From positions 1,571,001 to 1,635,000 of the forward strand of contig WAEK01000002.1 of the NCBI GenBank assembly GCA_011634665.1: a DNA stretch of 64,000 nt, read 5' to 3'. The translations under genes were made by a program, and so were the position numbers. The notes under the pieces were generated by a model that saw only the letters and a program-made list of their open reading frames with translations, ran no database searches and had not been told where the DNA came from. Origin of the DNA: Mortierella sp. BCC40632 (lineage: Eukaryota > Mortierellomycota > Mortierellomycetes > Mortierellales > Mortierellaceae). Shown here piece after piece: positions 39,789 to 50,400 of the stretch. How positions within the stretch are numbered: the stretch's first letter is position 1; each line of letters opens with the position of its first letter.

Positions 39789-39797
39789 TATAAAAAG
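39789..39797 (+). promoter_or_regulatory. Probable TATA box of the GPI-protein gene
   Basis: TATAAAAAG lies about 280 bases upstream of the start codon at 40068. It is followed by a C/T-rich transcribed-leader-like stretch. This is a motif match only. Confidence 0.5.
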
Positions 39798-40000
39798 CAA
39801 TGGTAAGTTGTCGCCGTCTTTCTCTCTCAACATCATCCTTCAAAAGCCAACCATTCCTCCCTGCTCCTCTCTCATATCCCATCTCCCTCTTCCTCCCGCC
39901 CCATAAACCCAAACAGCTCTTTCAACGCCTACATCTCTATCGCTCATCTTTCGCGTCTCATTCAACCAAAGACCTATCCTTGCCCCTCCAGTCGACTACT

Positions 40001-40002
<2 letters not shown>

Positions 40003-40061
<59 letters not shown>
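40003..40061 (+). repeat. (CT)n microsatellite directly upstream of the GPI-protein start
   Basis: About 59 bases of CT repeat end seven bases before the ATG at 40068. It matches the placement of the longer repeat before the rhomboid gene. Confidence 0.95.
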
Positions 40062-40063
<2 letters not shown>

Positions 40064-40067
40064 AACA

Positions 40068-40826
40068 ATGCATCCACGCGGAATCCTTTACTCGTTGCTG
40101 GTCCTTGCACTTGTCTCGTCATTTTCTGAGGCCGCGACTGTGAATCAGTTGAGAAAAGACAGTATTCTTCGACGCAGTCCTACCCAACCAGAAGATGCCG
40201 AGGCGACTGGGGTTGATATCCAGGAAGAGATTGTAGCGATGGCAATGCGTCGTAGGCAACTCCCAGGCCCCATCCCAAAGGCAGTTCGATGCCACAACAA
40301 GGATGGTACTCACGATCATCTTCATGACAAGGATAAGGATAAGGACAGCGACAAGGATAAGGATAGCAACGTGGACAAGGAGACCGATAAAGACAATGAG
40401 CAAGAGAAGGAGGAGGAGGACAAGGACAATGACACCAAGAGTCACCAAAATGATCACCACAAGGATACGGACCATGACTTGAACCAAGAACATCATGATG
40501 ACCCTCGTCAACACGATGCACCCAATCCTGTCGATGAATCTCATTCAGCCTCTGCTTCTTTGCCTCAGGAGACTACCTCAGCAACGACTGCTGTCTCGGT
40601 CCCGGCATCGCCATCCATGTCGTTGGCCCCTACTTCCATGTCCTCCTCAGCCTTTGCGTCTGCTTCTGTCTCGGCTTCTGTGTCCTCTTCAGTCACCAAC
40701 AACTCGAGTTTGCCGATGCAAACACCTAAACTTGGAAACCAACCCTCGAGTGCGACTAGATATGGTCGGAACCATGGGGCCATGCTCGGCTTGATGTCTG
40801 TTGTACTTGCTGCCTTCATGCTGTAA
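40068..40826 (+). CDS. Secreted, probably GPI-anchored Asp/Lys/His-rich protein of unknown function
   Basis: I do not recognise a family. It is a single exon of 252 residues. Residues 1-22 form a signal peptide (hydrophobic core YSLLVLALVSSFSEA). The middle (about 80-165) is an extreme low-complexity region of Asp, Lys, His and Glu (repeated DKDKD, then HQNDHHKDTDHD). It is followed by a Ser/Thr/Ala/Pro-rich stalk (about 165-230) that could be O-mannosylated. The last ~15 residues (AMLGLMSVVLAAFML) are a hydrophobic tail without charged residues after it, as in GPI-anchor signals. A cell-wall or plasma-membrane surface location is inferred. The alternating Asp/His content would allow divalent-metal binding, which is speculation. 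Confidence 0.8.
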   Translation: MHPRGILYSLLVLALVSSFSEAATVNQLRKDSILRRSPTQPEDAEATGVDIQEEIVAMAMRRRQLPGPIPKAVRCHNKDGTHDHLHDKDKDKDSDKDKDSNVDKETDKDNEQEKEEEDKDNDTKSHQNDHHKDTDHDLNQEHHDDPRQHDAPNPVDESHSASASLPQETTSATTAVSVPASPSMSLAPTSMSSSAFASASVSASVSSSVTNNSSLPMQTPKLGNQPSSATRYGRNHGAMLGLMSVVLAAFML

Positions 40827-41445
40827 ATGACTTGGGGCAAGTCTATCACCCACTTTTTTTTTTTTTTTTTTTTTTTTCTTTCTCTCTTTCTTACACAAAA
40901 TGTAATCGGATCATTCATGCCATGAAGCATAGTCTCTATTTAAGGAAAAAAAAATCTATCGCAGTAGCTAATTGACCATATTAATAAAAAAAAAAAAAAG
41001 GGCATTGGCCATCCACCCCCTCGTACCTTAGTATCTTTTTTAATTTTTTATTAAACAAAAGAGAGCCCACTGTTGGACGCGCGTGTGTTTTTATCTCGCA
41101 TCCCTCTTCAAATCGGGCTTGACCTCTTCTCCACAATGTTGTCCACTAAAGTCACATCCAGGTCATCAACAAAATGGTGGGGGAAGGGAAGGGAAGGGGA
41201 GAATGGTCGAACCTGAGATGCTCTCTCTCTCTCTCTCTCTCTCTCCCCAATTCTCACCACAGTTTTGCACGAGTAGCTGATTATAGTATACTTTTTGTTT
41301 TGTATTGGGATTGGGAACAACAAGGAAAAGAGAAGGTAGAAAAAAGAAAGAAAGAAATAACATCCTTGTTTACAACAATGGACTTTGCCTCTAAAGAAAA
41401 AGAAAAAGAAAAACATACAAACAGGCGGACTACAACTACAAATTT
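40827..41445. other. Convergent 3' region, GPI-protein gene / TOM1
   Basis: This contains a poly-T (40854-40877), an AATAAA at 40983-40988 that is a fair polyadenylation signal for the plus-strand gene, and a short CT run (41219-41244). No gene is seen. Confidence 0.5.
40983..40988 (+). terminator. Candidate polyadenylation signal of the GPI-protein gene
   Basis: AATAAA followed by an A run lies 157 bases after the stop codon. Motif and position only. Confidence 0.4.
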
Positions 41446-44400
41446 TTATGCAAAAGCGAATCCTGTACTGCATTCTGAGATGGCAGTCAACAACTGTTGA
41501 CGCAAGTCATCATAGCTCTCATACTCTGGCAGATCAAGTTGGTTAAAGCTAAGATAGTATGGAATAAATGAATAAAAAGAGATGTTTGTCAACAAGACTG
41601 ATTCTCAAAAAAAAATAAAAAATAAAAAATAAAAAAAAAAAAAAAAATACTCGTCATGTTTAGGGGGATCAACTTACCATGTGTGTGCAGAGGGAAGACG
41701 CTTCATCGACGAAAAGTCCTTGTGAATCTGGAACTTTTGAACTCCAGAGATACCTTGCAACTGAGAGAACCCTCCAAGAGGCACCTTGGATGTACCTGTA
41801 ACAAACTGAAGCAGCTTGGCCCTCTCTGTCTGATCAAATGATCGCACCGCTCTCCAGAAGTTTTGAATCTGAGGTGACGCCGGTGTGTAGTTCTGGTACT
41901 CGGTATTGTTCTTCCACTCGTCCACATCAATGTCTGGCAGACCCGAGATCAACAACTCAAGCTCCTGCTCGTTAAAGATACTGATCAAGTGGCTTGGGAT
42001 AATCTCGTGGAAACCCTGGAGGAAACTGTGGATCTGGTCCTTGATGGCCAGAGTCAACTTCTGCTCCGTAATGTACTTCACATACTCGTGCTTGTTCTCC
42101 TCCGTAACGGGAATGTTGCGTCCATTCGGCTTCAAATCGACTGTCCTCGTGTTGCCAAAGTCATCTGTCTCAACACTAAAAGTTTCATCCACAATGTCCG
42201 TAATGTCGTTCTCCAACATCCACACCAAACTCTTGTAGTACTCGGGATCCACCGCCTCCACATCACGATAGTCAACTGGTCGACCAAGGATATGCTTGTA
42301 GAACGATCGGGTGAAGTAAGCATCCAATAGTCTTCCATCATAGATAGCCTTGCCAATGATACGACCAATAAACTTGAAGAAGAGCAAATGGTCCGAGTTC
42401 ACCCAAGATGCGCGGTTGGGCTGATAGGTCAGCTTGTCAGCGGCCGAGGTCTTGAAAAGCGCATAGTCTGGGTTGAACATTTGTCTTGCCAACACCTGGA
42501 ACCATTCACGCGTCACTCCTCCTGCATCGACACCCTCCTCACCATGGAAGTGGACGCTCAGCTTGCTGTATTTGATCTCTTCACCTGATCGCGACTGGAG
42601 ATAGCTGAACGAGTCCACAAAGACCATCTCGCGACGAACATTCATTTGCAAGGTACCATAGTGATCTCGAGCAGGGTTACGCTTGTGGAGCTGTTGCGTA
42701 AAGTAATTGCGCTTGTTGTCAAACTCGAGCATCTTGGGATTGTGCACCAAGAGTGAGAAAGAGCCGCTCATCAGAGCAGGGTTGTTGCGCACCATGATGT
42801 TCAGGATCTTGGAATGCTTCTCAGTGAACTGCAAGAAAAGCTCCTCCGTGGCATTCGAAGTGGCCTTGCATACCTCTTCATCCATCTCCAACGTCGACGG
42901 TCGAAGTCCAACATACTTGCAGACGACCATGAACGATTCGATCAAAGGAAGAAGCACCGTTGCTACATGGACCATGTCACTCCGCTCATGGATAAACTCA
43001 AGGGTATCGCCAACCTTGGTCCACAACGAGTGAAAGTCGAGACTGTCGTAGATCTGCGTCACCTTCTCTTCATCCTGACTCAGGCTTAGCAATCCAGAGT
43101 GAATGTCCCGCATCGATCTGGGCATGATGGCATCAGCTTCCTCGGGGTCAACGGTCGGAGCAAGCTCGATATTCTGAGTCGTGGCTGGCAACTGTGGGGT
43201 CTGCTTTCTAGAGTACATGTAGTCGATCGTCTTGAGAACACGCAGCAGTTTGGCTTGCTTAGAGGATGCTGGCGAGAACTTCTCGAGTGCAACTCCTTGG
43301 ACCTCTACTCCGCTCATTGCGCTCTCGAGGGTTTGTGTAAGGGCATCCAAGTTCTCGGTAATGCCCACTCCTAGTTCGCGTGCAACTCGCACAAGTTCGG
43401 CCGTGATAACTGCTCTTGCTCCTGACAATGCCGAGAGATTCTGAATCACTGAGAGTGTGAACTGGAATGTCTTGCTTGAGCACTCCCCTGCAGTCAGTAC
43501 TCGGACGATCAGTTGGATGTAGTGATCAGGGATTACTGGGGGTTTAAGTGCTGGCTCTGTTGAATCGATGGCCTTTGACTCGGTCTTGGCGTCGGTTTTG
43601 CTCTCTGTCGATGTCGCCGCAGTCTCACCAGCCGTTGCTGAAGAGGCCGAGGCAGAAGCCGATGTGGAAGCGCCAGCAGGACCTGCCGCTTGGGCCGATG
43701 ATCCCTCTCGGGTTGCTGTGCCTGTCGTGCTGGAACCCACTGCTGAAACGGTCGAGGGCTCAGCCGACGAAGCTGGGGTATCTGATAAAGAGTCCTTAGC
43801 CTTAGCCTTTTCGTCCTTTGCCGGAGTCTCATCCTTGGACAGAGTCGACAAAGGTCGGCAGATAACCGAGAGCAATGTCATCAGCTGCTCCATCAGGGCC
43901 GAGTTCTCCACAAAGATGGGACGCTCCAACAAATCCAGGAGCAAAACGATAGGATACTTGCTGCTGATTTCCTTTTCTTTGCCCTTGCCCTTCTTCGAGT
44001 GCTTCTTCAGGGTCACGTTCTCGTGCTCGGTCAAAAAGAAAATGGCAGCCTGAGAATTAAACGAGACAATATAGTAAAGTGCCTCAAAACAGCGACGAGC
44101 AACAAGGTTGGGCACATTATCCATCGAGACAGGTGCAGGCGCTGGTGTAGAAGTACTCTTGCCCTTGTGTGTCTTTGGGATGGGTTTGCCTCGGAGAGAC
44201 ATTTGAGCAAAGCTCTTGTCCACAGCAGCCAGGTCCGTGCCTCCATCCTGAAGAATCGACAGCAAAAGTGACAATAGTTCCGAACGGGTCTTGCTGTTCT
44301 CACAAAGGTTGACCAAGAGCTTGTTGAGAATGTTCTTGGACAGGGGCTGAGGCAAGAACATCAATCGGACAAGGGTCGCCAGCGAAGACTTGTCGACAAG

Positions 44401-47400
44401 TTGAATGGCATCCCTTTGAACATGTGCTTTCTTGGCCTGGGCTTGTGCGGATGAGCTGGCAGCGAGCAAATCTCTGGCTTCACGCAGTCTAGGGAAGTGT
44501 CTTGGGAAATGGTCGAGCATTGCAGAGGTTTCCGCCATGAGACTAGAAAGCCCAGTTCCAGCCTGGTAAAGTTGACGAAGCTGTGGCATCAACCGAGAGA
44601 AAGAAAAGTCTCCAAGACCCATTTGAGGATCTGCAGCCGAGCTCGAGGCTCCGCCCTGCCCGCGCATTAGCTCGTCCAGTTCTGCACGCATGTTCTGAGG
44701 GAGGGCATCCAAAAAGTCCGAGTTGATGGCTTGTGAGGTGGTTGCTGGCTGGACAGCAGGAGCAGCTGATCGCTGAGATTGAAGGTAGTCGTTGTAGACT
44801 TCGCGGCGCATGTCGTCAGGCAAAGCCTCCAAGAACTCTGGATCAATGTCACTTCCTGTAATATCCACCAGCTCTCCGTCGATCATCACTGTGCGACGAG
44901 CAGGGGCCTCTGGCTCTGCTGGAGCTGCTGGTTGTTCGCTAGTGGTCGCACCCTCAACCTCCATTGCTGTGTCTTCCGTCGCAACGGGTGCTTCCTCCGT
45001 CTCTCCACGCGCAGCTCTGGCAGCTGCTTCTTCGGCGCGTCTGGCAGCGGCACTTTCTTCAGCAGCGGCCTTCTCTGCAAGCCTGGCCTTCTCTTCTTCC
45101 TCAAGCTTGATACGCTCTGCTTCCTCCTCTGCCTTGCGCTTCTCCTCGGCGGCCATCTTACGCTCAATCTCAGCCTTCCGTCTAATCTCCTGCTCAAAAG
45201 CTTCACGCTCGGCCCTCAATCGCATCTCTTCCTTGGCAGCGGGGATAAGGGCATTGACGACATGAGTCACAAGTTTTTGAGCCTTTTCGGAAGCTGACGA
45301 TCCGTACATCATTCTACACTCCTGTGCCCAGCGCTGGGAAGTCGAGTAGGGAATAAAGTCGTGAACAATGCTGAACATGTCTCTCTTTGCCGCGCCCGAG
45401 TTTTCTGCCGAAGATCCTGCAGAGATTGTGGCAGTAATCATATCTCCTGAGCCAACGTTATGGGACCCAATGCGATCAACAGGTGTGAAGACAGCCGAAT
45501 GTCCATGGTTTACCTCAACACGGAAAGCGCCATGTCCGGCACGGATAGCACCACCATTCAAAAGAGTACCAAGAACTTGAGACGCATTCCCGTTCAACAG
45601 ACCTTCAAGTGATTGCCAATTGGAAAGCCCAAGGTTTCGAGAACCTCCTCGGCGATGGCCATCTGTCAAGGGGTTGGTGCGTGCATTTGTTGGCTGCGAA
45701 AGAAGTGGATGAGTGATAGCATCGTCGGATGTTGGGTAGAATGGGTTGCGAGCAGGCGATCCGAGTAGAGGGAAGTCGTCATCTTCGATGAAGGGAATGC
45801 GGCCATGTTCGGCACCCGATTCATTCCAGATGAAACCTCGGTCATCCAGTCGACGATGGGACATTCTTGGGCGGCGGCCACGAAGATCAACGAGCTGAGC
45901 ATTGTTCAGCAGCCCTCCTTCATTGCTGTTGATGACAAAGGTGCTGGTCATATCCCATGGACCATTGCGATTGGCGCCACGCACCTCAAATCCATCGTTC
46001 TCTGCGAGAAGGTTATCGTCAAACTCATCCTCGTCCCCATCCTCCTCGTCTTCATCTTCGTCATCCTCATCGTCATCTTCGTCATCTTCGTCAACTAAGC
46101 CGTCGTCCTCATGGTGGTGATGGTGATGGTGATGGTGGTGGTGGCCGAGTGCGCCAAGTTCCAAAAAGTGCTGTCCGTCGTCGTCGTGAGCGTCGTCGTC
46201 ATCCCCATCATCGTCATCATCGTCATCATCATCATCGTCAATGACTTCATCGATATCATCCTCACCAAGAATGATGGGCCTCGAGTTGGCATCCCACTCC
46301 ATGGTTTCCATTTCCTCATCATCATCATCTTCGTCATCGAGTGCCTCCTGAAGCTCAGCCTCCATTTCCTCGTCAAGATCTCCATCATCATCGTCATCGT
46401 CATCGTCATCATCAGCCATATCCTCATCGTCGTTTTCGTCGTCGTCCGAGATCTCATGGCTGTGGTGGTGGAAGGGGTTGCGTTCAACAGCCTCCTCAAT
46501 GTCCTCTTCATCCTCCTCGTCGTCACTAAGATCATCCTCGCTCAGGTCACTGGCATCGCTAGCAGTCTCCTCGTCGTATTCTTCTCCCTCGTAAATGTCG
46601 TCCTCACCGCTCGAATCACCAGACTCGCCATCCTCCTCCGACTCGATATTTGTACCATCAAACATTCCAAGAGAAGAGTTCCGGTAGAGGTCTGGTGCAT
46701 CGTCTCCAGAACCAGCTCCGCTTCCAGTACCCGAAAGTGGCGTGGACACACGACGGACCTTGGGCGCTCCAGGATCAGAGGCACGACTCATCTTGAGAGA
46801 GAGTTTTGTCAAGTGCTCCAAGGGCTTGAGTACAGCATTAACTAGGATCTTAGCATGAGGGTAGTTTAGATCGATGTCGGCCAGCACGTTGGTCAATGTC
46901 ATGATAAAGTTCTTTTCCAACATAACCTTGACAATGTTGATCGAGCTGTCTTCGCTGGGTCTGGCACCTGGTCCGGCAGAAGGTGATGATCCCAGAATCT
47001 TGTAGCTGAGTTCAGAGAGCGACAAGAACTTTCCGTACTTAATCTCCACGGGATCTGTTGAGCTAATGGCGTCCTTGTATGAACGGATGATGCCATCTAC
47101 CAAGAAGCGGCGGACCTGAGCTAGTTCGCTAAATGGCTTCTTCTCTTCCTCCTCGCGACTCTTTGAACACATTACCACGAGCACCGATGAGGCATAGTTG
47201 GATTCGATCGAGTGCTTTCGAAGCTCAGCGTCAGTCGATGCAGTAACTGTTCCTCGGTAAGGGATGAGATCGTTAAGCAAATAGCTCAGCCAGTTGGTTC
47301 GAGGCTTGCTAGATTGGCCAGCAATATCCTTGCCGCTCTTCCTGCGAGAAAAGTTCATGAGATCGATCTTGCAAGAGGGATAGGAGATCAAGAGCTCATT

Positions 47401-50400
47401 CAAGCACTGCAATACAAAGCAGCGGTGAACAAAGTTGGCATCATGAGTAACCTCTGCCAAGTCCTTGTCGGATTTCTCTGTTCCAGAAGTCGTGGGAGAC
47501 GAAGGCTTCACGTCCTTGCTTGATGATGCGAGTGGAGATGCTGCAGGAATGACTGATGTCGTGTTTGTCACTGTTGATGATGGGCTTGGGTTTCGGACAC
47601 TGAGGAGTTCGTTCACCAGGAAATGGATAACAGTCTCAGAGATCTCAGAAGAGTACTTCTTAGATGCCTCCGTTATAGCGGCCGCGGTAGCAGATGCTGA
47701 TGTTCCATCTGACGACGAAGCCTCAGCAGAGGCCAGTCCCTTGCCCTTGTCCTTTTCCTTTTCTTTGTCCTTGTCCTTGTCAGAAGACTCCTGATGGGAG
47801 TCGGTAAGGTCCTTGCCATCCTCGGGCTTTGTCAGTAGGCTATTCCTGGAGAGAGACAGCTGGAGAGTCCTGAAAGATGCATCGTACTTTGCGACCTTGC
47901 AGACGCTAAGCGTACCAGCAATGAACGCATCCATATCTCGGAGTCCTAGATAATTGTTATGGCGGAGGAATCCCTGAAGATCACTTGTCCTTGAACGAGA
48001 AGGCTGGGAGAACCAGCGAACGATTTCTTTCTCCATGGTCTGCTGCAGAATGTAAGAGTCCTCGATAATATGGCGCATGATCATGATCATGAAGCTCTGT
48101 TGGCCCTGAACACCAATCCTCTCTGGCTTGAGTGTCGAGAACATGAGATCAAGTCCATTGGCCTTCAAGAACTCCATGGCCAAAGTATGATGTCGAGTAA
48201 GTCGGACCAAGATGCGGAAAACAGAGAGGCCAATATCCTTTGTAAGATCTTGTTGTTTGAGGAGGGCAATACAGGATTGGAGCATATTCTGCATATCCAG
48301 AGGTGTGAAAACTCCATCCATGGGATTCTTCTCCACAACCTTGGACCGCTCGTCAGAGGATGCAGCGTCGGGGACAGACCTGGGCTCGTCTGCGAGAGAT
48401 ACATAACACTCAATCATGAGCAAGAGCGGTGAGAGCCAAGTATTGCCTTTTTGCGGGGCACTCGAGTTGACATGTTCCGCAAGAATTGAGGTCAGCATTG
48501 GAACAAGTTTCGCTCCGTGGTCCGCCATCTTTGACTGGATACCTCCATCGCTAAAAAGCAAGGCCAGTAGTCGCAATCTCGTACCAAAGGTTTGCCTCGA
48601 TGCTGGGGTCCAAGTGTCATATGCCTTGCTGATGGTCTGCATGTCGTCCATGAGTTTACTTAAGACCATGCTATCCCTCTCTTTGCACAAGAGAACAAGC
48701 AAATCCCGGACAGCAAAAACAATATCGTCGATGGATTCGATCAAATCAAGAGATCGTGAAACAAGCAGGGGCTTGAGTTCATCGCGCCCAGTCGTAAGCT
48801 TTTCTTTGTTCTCCTTGTAAATCCTGAACAACTCTTTGTATTCCTCTTCCTTTTTCTCAGCCTCGGCAGCGGCAGCGGCAGCGGCAGCATCTTCCGCAGC
48901 TCTTGCTTCAGATGATGAAGTTGGCTCGTCGGAAGTGGACCTTTGTGCCTCAACTGCAGATGCAGTGCCAACAGACATTTGTAGTGCCTGATGGAGCATC
49001 TCGGCATCTTCATCATCATAGTTCTCCTCATCCTCGTCGTCGTGATCGCCATGGTCGTCATTGTTGTCTTGGCCACCGGCATTGCTTGGAGCAGCATTGC
49101 TTTCAGCTACAGCGTCCGATGAGGATTCAGCAGTGTTGTTGGCAGTAGCCTGAGAAGACTCTCCTGTGGTGGGTGCTGGGGCAGCAGACGAAGACGCCGC
49201 TTCCGCATCGGTAGCTGTCGCAGTGGCGAGTGCGGCTGCACGAGCAGCGGCCTCTTCCCGTTCTTGCTCATAAATTGCGGCTGCGACAACTTCTTGGTGG
49301 GTCAAAAGGTACTCTGTAGCTCGCTCAATCTGATTAGCACATCGGGTCAATGCCAACTCAGCTGCGGACCGTGGGAATCCCATGTCGAGCAAGGTGGCCA
49401 CTCCAGCTGGGTCAGCTACCAGTGGTCGTGCTTCAAAGAGATTTGTTGGGACTGTACCGAGAACAACTGCTGGTGGTGGAGCAACAGACACAGGATGCTT
49501 ATTTTCGCCGCCTGCCTTCAGGAGATGAATAGTAATTTGGATGACATGGCGAGCAACAGTGGCAGGGCATTTGTCGAGATACTTGTCCATCCAAAGAGCC
49601 TTGAGGCGTGGTAGAATAGCGAGGCGCACGTCCACAAGGAACTCATGGGGCTCGAAATAGTCCTCTTTCCTGTTTCTGTCGTCTTTTGAAGTCAAAAAAG
49701 GTGTGTGCGACGAATCAAGTAAGAGTTTCGATGAGCTCAGTGTTTGCAACACACTCAGTGTTGACTCGATCGCACCATGAATCTTTGAGAGTAGTTCCTT
49801 CTGAACAGGTTCCGGAGTTGAGGTAGAGGAGTGAATCGATTTTGCTTCGCCCCAGAGCGACTCCAAGAGGTTGAATAGAGTATCCAGTCCGCCAGTCTTA
49901 ACAAACGAAGCAACCAAGATGGTCTGAAGCGTTGCGGGGCTTCGCTCGTCCAGGAACAAGAAGGGGAATAACTGCAACATGGTGTTGATGTATAGGAACT
50001 TGTCGCTACTTGATCCCACAGCATCTACAGGGTCAATAGAGAGAGGAATGATTTGTCAGACGATGCGTAAATAGTCGGTCTTGCAAAATACAAACAAATG
50101 TAATAACAAGGAGCCGTATTCTTTACCAATTCTCTTCCAGGAAAGATTAGATTGCAAGACCTTTGAAAGGGAGGTTGCAATCTTGAATGCATTGGCTCGT
50201 TGTGTAGAGTCAAAATCCCGTCGATGGAAGAGAAGCTTCACAATGCCTAAAAGATCATACAGACAGTATAAATTAACGCGTTAGCACATCCAGCTTCTGT
50301 TGCATGAAAACGCAATAGTTGGCGCGACCATTGCGAAGTCATCTGTTGTTACCTTGATACATTGGAGTGATACAGCGTGGAATCTGGGTCAGCAAAGTCT

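Larger units (their letters stand above)
38807..40067. other. Intergenic, rhomboid gene to GPI-protein gene
   Basis: This 1.26-kb spacer holds a poly-T (38967-38984), a (GA)n tract (39096-39124), a GGA/GAA purine tract (39337-39390), a TATA box at 39789 and a CT repeat directly before the next gene. I see no coding region of conserved type. Confidence 0.55.

Noticed and set aside
41674..50019. TOM1 as a single 2,781-residue frame starting at GTG 50019 and ending HTW-stop
   Set aside because: The start is an artefact of a GTG inside an exon, and the end reads into the last intron. Splicing restores the N-terminal exons and the catalytic Cys.
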